In this document: positions 45,889 to 53,560 of the stretch, in pieces
Numbering within the stretch: position 1 is the stretch's first letter
How the letters are laid out: each line of letters starts with the position of its first letter
NCBI RefSeq assembly: GCF_026151395.1
Contig: NZ_JAMQPV010000003.1
Span: 253,802 to 317,801, forward strand
DNA from: Leptospira limi
GTDB taxonomy: Bacteria > Spirochaetota > Leptospiria > Leptospirales > Leptospiraceae
Direction: 5' to 3'
DNA: 64,000 nt
The notes under the pieces: model-generated
The model's input: the letters and a program-made list of their open reading frames with translations, nothing else
Told to the model about the DNA's origin: nothing
The model's database searches: none
Position numbers and translations under genes: made by a program

Positions 45889-46386
45889 ATGAAAATTAAA
45901 ATCCTGTCGCGCATATTACAGTTATTAGCTCTCTACCTCTTCTTTACTTCGGTTTATGCGAGTTTAGGTAAAATCATCACCATTCAATCTGGAACCAAAA
46001 TTTCTGGTAAAGTTGTATCATCTTATAAGGAAACCGATTACTCCACGCAAACTGGTAACAAACGTTATGGGACAACTCACTACATCCTAAGACCAATCAT
46101 CAAATACCAAGTAAATGGAGAAACTTATGAAATTCATGGACAAATTCTAGGTGAGGTCGGCAATCACTACCAGATCGGACAAAGAGTTCCTCTCTATCTT
46201 TCTGAAAACCAACCTGATTATGCGATTATCAATTCCTTTTATGAATTGTGGTATGAGCCATTGAGAAATGTATTCTTCAGCATAGGGTTGTTTTTAGTTG
46301 GAACTTTCTTGGGAAAAATTCTTTCGAGAATAAAAACATCAATAGTGAATTTATTTAATCCACAAGCGCATTTGGATCAGTTCTAA
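45889..46386 (+). CDS. DUF3592 membrane protein
   Basis: 165 residues: N-terminal membrane helix, an extracytoplasmic beta domain (GTKISGKVVSSY, RPIIKYQVNGETYEI, YLSENQPDYAIIN) typical of DUF3592, and a second helix near the C-terminus. The function is unknown. It is divergent from the DsbA-like gene and 7 bp from the ankyrin gene, with which it may be cotranscribed. Confidence 0.75.
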   Translation: MKIKILSRILQLLALYLFFTSVYASLGKIITIQSGTKISGKVVSSYKETDYSTQTGNKRYGTTHYILRPIIKYQVNGETYEIHGQILGEVGNHYQIGQRVPLYLSENQPDYAIINSFYELWYEPLRNVFFSIGLFLVGTFLGKILSRIKTSIVNLFNPQAHLDQF

Positions 46387-46393
46387 AATTCGG

Positions 46394-47311
46394 TTGGTTT
46401 CAAAACTGTTTCCATTTAAAAAAATTCGAATTGGAATACTACTCTTCTGTATCATTCCCAATTCAATATTTAGCCAAAGCAAAGATATGGTCAAATTAGA
46501 ATGGTATCATTATATCATCCTCTCCCCTATTCTCGTGATTGATGCAGTTAAGAAAGGTTACCATAGTTTTGAGAACCAAATCGACAATTTCCGTGAATTC
46601 CAAAGTTTACCTGAATTACACAAAGCAGTCATACAATCTGATCTAGATCAGGTTAAAAGAATTGTTTCTTCCGGTGCAAACTTAGAGACAAAAGACAAAA
46701 ATGGGGAAACTGCGTTATTCTATGCTCTCGATAAAAACCGTATAAATATCGCCAGATTTTTAATTCAGAAGAAAGCGAATGTGAATGTTTTCAATCTTCA
46801 TGGACGTCATATAGTCCATCCTGCCATCAAAAACAATCAATATGATTTGATCAAACTTATGTTAGATTATGGATTAAACCCAAATTTTGATGGAAGTGGG
46901 CCTACAACCCTAACTCTCACTGCAAATGTTAACCCCAACAATTTTAAATGCGTCCGACTTTTTGTAGAGCAAGGTGTCAACATCAATGCGTTGGATAAAA
47001 ACCACTACTCAGCTCTCATGTATTTAACAATGATCGAAAATCCAAATCTAGAAATTGTTTCTTATATGATTAGCAAAAAAGCGGATGTCAATGCCAAGGA
47101 CAGTTCTGGTAGATCCATCCTTCGTTTACTCATCGAAAAAAGATCTCAAAATTTAGCCTTAGTCAAGCTCCTATTAAAAAAAGGCGCAGACATTCATTCC
47201 AAAGATAAAGAAGGACAATCAATTTTCGATTTTATCAATCAGTACTATGATGATCCCAATACCAATGAAATTGTTCAATATCTAAAAAATTACAAAAAAT
47301 CAAGCCGATAA
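46394..47311 (+). CDS. Exported ankyrin-repeat protein
   Basis: 305 residues. A signal peptide-like N-terminus (ILLFCIIPNSIFS) is followed by about six ankyrin repeats from residue 75 (ELHKAVIQSDLDQVKRIVSS, GETALFYALDKNRINIARFL, LALVKLLLKKGADIHSKD). The start is TTG at 46394, since no ATG precedes the signal peptide, and the ribosome binding site is poor. A periplasmic protein-binding role is likely; the partner is unknown. Confidence 0.78.
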   Translation: MVSKLFPFKKIRIGILLFCIIPNSIFSQSKDMVKLEWYHYIILSPILVIDAVKKGYHSFENQIDNFREFQSLPELHKAVIQSDLDQVKRIVSSGANLETKDKNGETALFYALDKNRINIARFLIQKKANVNVFNLHGRHIVHPAIKNNQYDLIKLMLDYGLNPNFDGSGPTTLTLTANVNPNNFKCVRLFVEQGVNINALDKNHYSALMYLTMIENPNLEIVSYMISKKADVNAKDSSGRSILRLLIEKRSQNLALVKLLLKKGADIHSKDKEGQSIFDFINQYYDDPNTNEIVQYLKNYKKSSR

Positions 47312-47519
47312 AAGACAATCAAAGCGAGCAATTCAATCAATGTGAATTCGCAGATCAATCTAACTTTATGTTGGCGGAATTAAGATCATTACCTTTTTTT
47401 TATCCATTCGAGAACGAAAAATTCCAAAGTTCATTTTAAAGAAAAATCTTCTTAGGATTCACAAAAAATATTCTCGCTAAAAAAAATGAATATGCTCTCT
47501 TTGGCTCGGGGTATTTCTA

Positions 47520-47903
47520 ATGAAAATAATTTCTTCAAATATAAAATGGATCATGTTAGTCTCTGGACTCATCACATGTTCAATGATTTTATCTGCATTA
47601 CATCCGAATCTGGGTCTAACCTTGACTTTCGGAGAAACAATGGATGGAAACTTAGCAAACATCATCGTACGCAATTGGGGAGCACTCATTGTGATCGTAG
47701 GTGGAATGTTAGTCTATGGAGCTTATCATGAACCAAATCGTAATTTAGTTCTAGTTGTTGCTTCGATTAGCAAAAGTATCTTTATACTCTTAAATTTAGT
47801 TTATGGACAAGCTTATTTAGCAAAATCAAGTCCTGCGTTGGTTTTTGACTCTTTATTGGTGATTATCTTTGTATTGTATTTAGCTTGTAAACCATCAAAG
47901 TAA
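47520..47903 (+). CDS. Small four-helix membrane protein
   Basis: 127 residues with about four membrane helices and no recognised domain beyond a general DUF4345-like appearance. It stands alone and ends 42 bp before a strong hairpin. The function is unknown. Confidence 0.55.
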   Translation: MKIISSNIKWIMLVSGLITCSMILSALHPNLGLTLTFGETMDGNLANIIVRNWGALIVIVGGMLVYGAYHEPNRNLVLVVASISKSIFILLNLVYGQAYLAKSSPALVFDSLLVIIFVLYLACKPSK

Positions 47904-47944
47904 TCAATCATTTCACTCACGGAAATTCTTTGCAAAAGATCCAT

Positions 47945-47985
47945 GGATCATTGTGCCTCACAATTAAAAATGAGCACATTGATCC
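47945..47985. terminator. Long bidirectional hairpin terminator
   Basis: GGATCATTGTGC(C)TCA and TGAGCACATTGATCC form a stem of about 15 bp with one mismatch and one bulge around an AT-rich loop, followed by CTTATTTT. It lies between the convergent membrane-protein and DUF2461 genes. Confidence 0.7.
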
Positions 47986-47986
47986 C

Positions 47987-48655
47987 TTATTTTCGATTCA
48001 TCGCTTGGTCCAAAAATTGATTCAGTGGATAAACGAAGCGAAACAATTTTAAAAGGTCCTCACTACTCAATTTAGAAGTTAAATCTCCGTTCTTTAAGTG
48101 TTTTGCCACTGCAAACCCCTTATACTTGAGGATTTCGATCATAGGATGGTCTTTGGCAAACCCTCTTGGAACCGTTTTCACTTTCTCTGCATAAAATTCT
48201 TTTCCAAAAGTATCATAAAATTTTGGATCATTTATAATTTTTAGAAAACTTTTAGAATCATTAGCAATTTGATCCCGGATTTTATATAATGATTGTGCAT
48301 CTGGTTGGTAACAACCTCCACCTAACAAAGAACCATCTGGCTCTATATGAAGGTAATACCCAGTTCCATCAATTTTTCGATTCCCGCCTTTCATAAAAAT
48401 CCCAAAGTGTGTTTTATATGGACTTTTATCCTTGGAAAATCGAACATCTTTATAGATTCGAAAGATACAAGACTTTGGATCTATACCTTTCACAGAACTA
48501 TCAAATTTTTCAATCCCTGATAACAAGGCACCAGTGAAGGACAATAATTCTTTTTGAATTTCGTCAAATCTTGGCTTATTCTCTAAAAACCAATCTCTCT
48601 GATTATTGTTTTTAAGTTCCGATAAAAATTTAAAAACTTCATTACTTAACTTCAT
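47987..48655 (-). CDS. DUF2461/TIGR02453 family protein
   Basis: 222 residues matching DUF2461 in length and motifs: NNNQRDWFLENKPRFDE, FRIYKDVRFSKDKSPYKTHFG and GGGCYQPDAQSLYKIRDQI. The function is unknown in this widespread soluble family. It is a single gene; the upstream 490 bp are non-coding. Confidence 0.88.
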   Translation of the reverse strand: MKLSNEVFKFLSELKNNNQRDWFLENKPRFDEIQKELLSFTGALLSGIEKFDSSVKGIDPKSCIFRIYKDVRFSKDKSPYKTHFGIFMKGGNRKIDGTGYYLHIEPDGSLLGGGCYQPDAQSLYKIRDQIANDSKSFLKIINDPKFYDTFGKEFYAEKVKTVPRGFAKDHPMIEILKYKGFAVAKHLKNGDLTSKLSSEDLLKLFRFVYPLNQFLDQAMNRK

Positions 48656-49147
48656 ATCAATTAAACAAATCCCTTACATTCATATTTGTCATTGGAAGGA
48701 AATCCAAAAAAATGACCTGAAACAAACTGTTACGTCTATTCTCTTCAATTCAAAGAAGATCCCTATTCTACTTCAAGCAAAACATAGATCCAAATGAAAT
48801 TGTAGAACTCCCAAGAAAAGCAAGAAACTTCACTGAAAATTAGGACTAAGTTCACGGTTCCATTGGAGGAGATTCCAAAATTAACTGACTCAAATTCTAC
48901 ATTAACGATTGTTTGCGGAATATTTCTATTTTCTGGCGGAAAGTTTATCAAAGGGATTCACAATCCTTACATTGAAAACATAGCTAACTTCACCACCTTT
49001 CTCCAATTTAAGTCAATAATTTATTGTTTTTTGAAAGCCTGAAATAATATTCCTGTATCGCAAATGATCGGAAGTTTTCCGTTTTAGCAATAAAAAGGAA
49101 TACTGAAAAAATTGATTGAAACGATTTTTATACGGGAGACCAAATTC
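48656..49147. other. Non-coding stretch
   Basis: No gene, strong promoter or hairpin was recognised. The stretch precedes the degenerate DUF1566 gene and may contain its former promoter and an eroded neighbour. Confidence 0.4.
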
Positions 49148-49949
49148 ATGAAAAATTCAAATTTTATCTCCAAAATGAAAATTCAATGTTGGTGATGATG
49201 CATCTATTGGTTCAGGTCTCACTATCAATTATTCAGAACCAAAAGTAGATCAAAACTTCCCGAATGATTACACAACGTTTGACCAAAGTACAGGTATTAT
49301 ATAGAAAACATGTTCCGAAGGATTATCGGGGCCAACTTGTACAATCAATAGTCCAGGTGTGACAACGGGAGGTTTATCAACTTCAACTACTTCTTGTTTA
49401 TCACATAACTCTGCTAATTCGGGAAAAGGATATTCTGGTTATACTTCATGGCGGTTTCCAACAATGCGAGAGCTCCTGAGTACCAACGATGCGAGCAAAA
49501 CTTCCGTCACTATCCATAATACAACAGGTCTTACTTGGCAAAAATGTTCCTATGGGCAAAACAATGATGCGAGTTGTATAGCTACTGCCACTAACATCAA
49601 TTGAGTTGGGGCTATATCTTATTATAGTGGATTATCTTTAGCCGTAAAAATATGGAGACTATCCAATCGAAATGAACTGATCAGCTTACATGATTACACG
49701 AAAGCCGTTGGGCCAAAAATAGACCAAACAAACTTCCCAAATACAGTCTCATTTACTGGAGGATACTATTAGACATCTACTACCAATGCACCTGGAATCA
49801 CAAGAGTATGGTATGTTAACTTCACAACAACGTTTAACAATACTTATGATGTCCAACCCAAATCCAATTCTTTATATGTCCGCTGTGTTTCTCATGAGCG
49901 TTCATGTTGTACCAATTGGCGCTCCCAATCAAACGAATTCACAAATTAA
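49148..49949 (+). pseudogene. DUF1566 (Lcl C-terminal) surface protein, degenerate
   Basis: From 49191 to the TAA at 49947-49949 a single frame encodes a typical DUF1566 protein with two modules: TGLTWQKCS, SWRFPTMRELLS, and later IWRLSNRNELISLHDY, VYVNF-like and SLYVRC segments. It is interrupted by TAG (49302), TGA (49602) and TAG (49770), each at a place where this family has tryptophan. The initiating ATG at 49148 is in another frame, so a frameshift or deletion near 49185 has also removed the export signal. Five tryptophan codons remain as TGG. It is inactive in the standard code. Confidence 0.8.
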
Positions 49950-50097
49950 TAATTAAAAGGGATGGGCTACTTATTCGCCTTTGGATCTGGTCTAGTGAAT
50001 TCAAATGAATAGCGATGTTCGGCAGTTAGGCCAAGTTCAAGTGTGAGTCCATATCGAATGAATATTAGAAATAAATAAATTCCAAAAGCAAAAATAA

Positions 50098-50128
50098 GAA
50101 ACTAAGAACCAATTGCATTCTTAGTTTC
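50098..50128 (-). terminator. Perfect 11-bp hairpin
   Basis: GAAACTAAGAA (50098-50108) and TTCTTAGTTTC (50118-50128) pair exactly around a 9-base loop. On the minus strand it is followed by TTATTTTTG, the better terminator orientation; it could end minus-strand transcription from the rRNA fragment side. Confidence 0.55.
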
Positions 50129-50191
50129 AGTGTAATTACTTTCTATTTATCTACAAAGATTAATGCAGAATGCCTTCCCGACTCCTGCTCA

Positions 50192-50228
50192 CGTGACATC
50201 CATGTCACGATTCGCGAGCTCCGCAATC
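50192..50228. repeat. Tandem GC-rich palindromes
   Basis: CGTGACAT-CC-ATGTCACG (50192-50209) runs into GATTCGCGAGCTCCGCAATC (50209-50228), palindromic around GAGCTC except for three-base internal loops. A similar structure lies at 50429-50457. They stand out from the AT-rich surroundings and resemble REP-like short palindromic elements. Confidence 0.45.
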
Positions 50229-50301
50229 CTTGCTCCGCCACCGTCAGAAATGCATTCTGACTTGGTTAAGCTCTGGAATATCGGTATCACTCCCCGGGCA
50301 T

Positions 50302-50333
50302 AAAAAAAGCCCTGAACTTTCATTCAGAGCTTT
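50302..50333 (-). terminator. Rho-independent terminator of the rRNA fragment
   Basis: On the minus strand AAAGCTCTGAA and TTCAGGGCTTT pair over 11 bp (one G-U) with a 6-base loop, followed by a run of seven T. This is a textbook intrinsic terminator positioned about 215 nt downstream of the 23S 3' end. Confidence 0.8.
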
Positions 50334-50428
50334 CCCCAACATTTGTATACGACAAAGGTTTTGTTTTTCCCAAGAGGGAAAGCCTGCGGAGCACCAAGCG
50401 GCACTGCCGCGACTGCGAGCACCCGACC

Positions 50429-50457
50429 GATTGCGTGAGCTTCGAGCTCTAGCAATC
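50429..50457. repeat. GC-rich palindrome related to 50209-50228
   Basis: GATTGC-GT-GAGCT, loop TCG, AGCTC-TA-GCAATC: ten paired bases with one internal mismatch pair. It shares the GATT...GAGCT...AATC outline with the element at 50209-50228. Confidence 0.4.
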
Positions 50458-50517
50458 AAGTCGTTCGGCACAGACCGCCAAACAGAACAAAGTAAAACAA
50501 ACAACACTTTCAATGAC

Positions 50518-50539
50518 ATACACGATCGCAATCGTGTAT
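50518..50539. other. Hairpin just beyond the 23S 3' end
   Basis: ATACACGAT-CGCA-ATCGTGTAT is a perfect 9-bp stem with a 4-base loop, about 10 nt after the end of the 23S-like sequence on the minus strand. It could be part of the rRNA processing region. Confidence 0.5.
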
Positions 50540-50548
50540 ATTGTAATA

Positions 50549-50744
<196 letters not shown>

Positions 50745-51020
50745 TGCACAGTGTCCCTTCGGGCCAGACGAGTTTTGGCTAGGCTAACGCTCCGCCAAAC
50801 TCGCATTCTCGCTCCCTATGGGTCGCTGCGAATGGTTCGACCAACCCAGTCCTTTGAATTGATTTTAATGACTTGGGCGTTCCCAATTTAATTGAATTGT
50901 TGAATAGTATTGAATTAGGGTCGGGCTCTCCCTCGACGAGGCGCTCGGTCGATCCCTAACGCGGAGGATTTAAATATTTGAAACTTGAAAAGCTTTTCGT
51001 ATAGAAGCGTATAATGAAAT
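50745..51020. other. GC-rich junction between rRNA fragment and defence island
   Basis: No gene. Two imperfect hairpins stand out: CGAGTTTTGGC...GCCAAACTCG (50769-50803) and TTAGGGTCG...CGATCCCTAA (50915-50959). The sequence is much richer in G+C than the neighbouring methyltransferase gene. It is probably the boundary of the horizontally acquired island. Confidence 0.5.
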
Positions 51021-52070
51021 TTAATCTTTATTCATTATTTGTTTTGCAATTTGCATCGCAAATAAAGGCGGGACAGCATTGCCAATCTGCCTTGCAATGC
51101 ATCCAATACTACTCCCTATAAATCTATAAGATAAATCAAAAGTTTGCAATCTGGCACCTTCACGTAAGGATAAAGCTCTATTTTGAGTGGGATGAGCGAA
51201 CCTTCCGTTTGATATGCTAAAGAATTTTGTAGTTATTGTAGGAGCAGGAGAATCCCAACGCATTCTTCCGTAAGTGTCATGGAATGTTTTAGGCTTTTTA
51301 TACTGACATGGGACAGCAAGTTTTACGTCGTTGACATATGACATTCGATCTCCTCCGTTTTTGATAGTTTTAGACAATCTTTTCAGGTTTACTTCCGATA
51401 ATCCAGCCACTGTATGCAAATTTGGTGACTCATCTCTATACCCTGCTTTTAGAATCGGGAATCCCTTTTTTGGATGAATAAATTCTCTGACTGTATTAAT
51501 AGTATTAACATTTTCTGTAGGTAAAGATATATTGTAATCAACTCGAGAAGCAACCAACAAAAAACGTCTTCTAGTCTGAGGAATACCGAACTTTTCTAGA
51601 CGAAGAATATCCATTGAAACTTTATAATTTTTCTTTTTTAAAAAATTTACAAAATCTTTTAATGGGCTTTCAGGAGATGTAACAATTCCTGGAACATTTT
51701 CTATAACTACAAATCCAGGAAGGTAGTGTTTAACAAATCTTTGAAAATCGTTCAATAAATTTTTGGATTCAATTGATTTTGATTTGTTGGTTTTGATAGT
51801 AGAGAAGTACTGACATGGACTGCAACCGATAAAGATCATTTGGTCATCCATTTTTCGAATGGAAACGAATTTCTCCAATTCAGAATATTTCAGTTTTTTA
51901 ATATCTGCTTCAATAAATTTAGAATTAGGATGATTGAACTCATAAGTCTCTTTGCATTGATGATCAATATCTATACCGGCTAGTACTTCAACTCCAGCCT
52001 TACGAAAACCTGATGTCATTCCTCCAGCACCACAAAAGAAATCTATTGCCTTGAATGATTTATCTTTCAT
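51021..52070 (-). CDS. DNA (cytosine-5) methyltransferase
   Basis: 349 residues with all key C5-MTase motifs: I DFFCGAGG, IV GCSPCQYFS (catalytic Cys near 83), VI VIENVPG, VIII QTRRRFLL, IX region RWDSPAPTITT and X QIGNAVPP. The target sequence cannot be read. Its start overlaps the stop of the receiver-like gene by 4 bp (ATGA), so it is translationally coupled as the last gene of the defence operon. No cognate PD-(D/E)XK endonuclease adjoins it; the HNH protein three genes upstream may be the nuclease. Confidence 0.92.
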   Translation of the reverse strand: MKDKSFKAIDFFCGAGGMTSGFRKAGVEVLAGIDIDHQCKETYEFNHPNSKFIEADIKKLKYSELEKFVSIRKMDDQMIFIGCSPCQYFSTIKTNKSKSIESKNLLNDFQRFVKHYLPGFVVIENVPGIVTSPESPLKDFVNFLKKKNYKVSMDILRLEKFGIPQTRRRFLLVASRVDYNISLPTENVNTINTVREFIHPKKGFPILKAGYRDESPNLHTVAGLSEVNLKRLSKTIKNGGDRMSYVNDVKLAVPCQYKKPKTFHDTYGRMRWDSPAPTITTKFFSISNGRFAHPTQNRALSLREGARLQTFDLSYRFIGSSIGCIARQIGNAVPPLFAMQIAKQIMNKD

Positions 52071-53560
52071 TTCTCATCTCTTAGACGTCTTGTATATTCG
52101 GGTATATTTACTCCCACTCTATTTTGTTTAGCCCACGTTCTTTGGAGGATTCTATCCACAAAAACTTCTTTCAGTCGACCAACATAAGTGAAATCCTTAA
52201 TTTGTTCTATATCAAGACTTGGAAATCCACTTAAGTCATTGGATATTTGGATTTCGCGAATAGTTAATGTAGACCACTCAACTATTATATTTTTATCAAC
52301 AAAAGTTTGAACATAATAACCCTTGTTTGTTTTTTTTATTTTTTCAACTTTATTTCCGCAAATAAAATATAACTTATCATCTTTGTTTATTCTATAAAGA
52401 TCACAATCTTGAACAATACATAAAAGGAATTGATTCTCTTTATTATCAAGTAAGACTGTCCCTCTTCTCAAATAATCGATTAAATTCTCTGTCTTGAGAT
52501 AGCATTCCTGAAGATAAGAAAAATTATTTTGTGAATCTAAATTGAATTCACCTTCTGATTCTAATTTTAAATCTTGCGAGTTTTCTTTAAATATTTTTTT
52601 TAATTTATCTTCATACTTATTATCTTTTTCACCTTCTAATTTAGTTAACGCTTTTGGAATTAATGGTGTCAGTATCTCATCTGAAACTATTTTCAAGGGG
52701 GACGATTCTAAATGCATATTAAAATGATCTAAATAAATTTTAGAAACCCAATCACTCATCTCATTAGGCATTGCAGTAAAAAATGATTGTAGAATGATTG
52801 CTGAATCTGTCCCATTTGGTATTTTAGATACTAAATTAGATATATTTTTTGTTATATAATTTGATAATTCAAATCCTGCCCAATGGAGTAAGTCAGGAAA
52901 GGATTCGGACATTAAGTTATAAGCAATATCAAACAAAGCTTTTCCATTTTCTACAATAGTGTCTTCTTTTTGAACTACACATAAAAAAATATTTTCTTTT
53001 CGAAATATTTTTTTAAAATGTTTACTATTGCTTTCACTAACTTCGACTACAGATTCAAATTTATCTTCTTCGGATAGCTGATTTTCAACTTCCGAATCTA
53101 ATGATTTAAATTCTAATTCTGATTCTAAAATTCCTAGTAATTCTGGAGTAAATTGAGAATAAAATAAAATAAATTTTAACTTTTTATCCTCAGAAATTTT
53201 TCGTAAAATTTCAATAGATATTTCATATTTTTCCTCTAACCCTAAATGCCAATCAAGAATGATTACTTCGCCATTCAATGCATGATTCACTGCAAGCTGT
53301 GTATATTTTTCTTTCTCATCCTCCTTAATCGATTTTCCTTCTTTGGCTTTTTCTTTTGGGAAATACTGCAAATGACAGTTGATATCAGACTCGATGCATT
53401 CCTTATAAAAATTTGCATATAATTTATTTATCTTAATCTCTCCGTTCTTCCAAGAAGATTCATCGTAACAATCATCATCAATCACAACGACATTCTTAAA
53501 ATACTCTTTGGCAATTCCTTGCTTAATTTCTTCAATTGTTCCTAATCCAGTCATTTTCAT
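52067..53560 (-). CDS. Receiver-like signalling protein of the defence operon
   Basis: 497 residues. The N-terminus resembles a response-regulator receiver: acidic triad VVVIDDDCYDES (near 25), a putative phosphoacceptor aspartate in EVIILDWHLG (near 100), and an ILFYS strand end where the conserved Ser/Thr sits. About 70 extra residues are inserted between the first acidic cluster and the aspartate, so it is an unusual receiver. The remaining ~330 residues match nothing I recognise and include no helix-turn-helix. It is coupled to the kinase gene (TAATG) and to the methyltransferase (ATGA), so it is presumably the kinase's partner. Confidence 0.6.
   Translation of the reverse strand: MKMTGLGTIEEIKQGIAKEYFKNVVVIDDDCYDESSWKNGEIKINKLYANFYKECIESDINCHLQYFPKEKAKEGKSIKEDEKEKYTQLAVNHALNGEVIILDWHLGLEEKYEISIEILRKISEDKKLKFILFYSQFTPELLGILESELEFKSLDSEVENQLSEEDKFESVVEVSESNSKHFKKIFRKENIFLCVVQKEDTIVENGKALFDIAYNLMSESFPDLLHWAGFELSNYITKNISNLVSKIPNGTDSAIILQSFFTAMPNEMSDWVSKIYLDHFNMHLESSPLKIVSDEILTPLIPKALTKLEGEKDNKYEDKLKKIFKENSQDLKLESEGEFNLDSQNNFSYLQECYLKTENLIDYLRRGTVLLDNKENQFLLCIVQDCDLYRINKDDKLYFICGNKVEKIKKTNKGYYVQTFVDKNIIVEWSTLTIREIQISNDLSGFPSLDIEQIKDFTYVGRLKEVFVDRILQRTWAKQNRVGVNIPEYTRRLRDEK

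Noticed and set aside
49191..49949. Reassignment of TAG and TGA to tryptophan
   Set aside because: Both are used as normal stops by intact genes in the window, and the gene has also lost its export signal by a frameshift.
50905..50965. GC-rich stem-loop considered as tRNA
   Set aside because: No cloverleaf or T-arm consensus; it is a simple imperfect hairpin.
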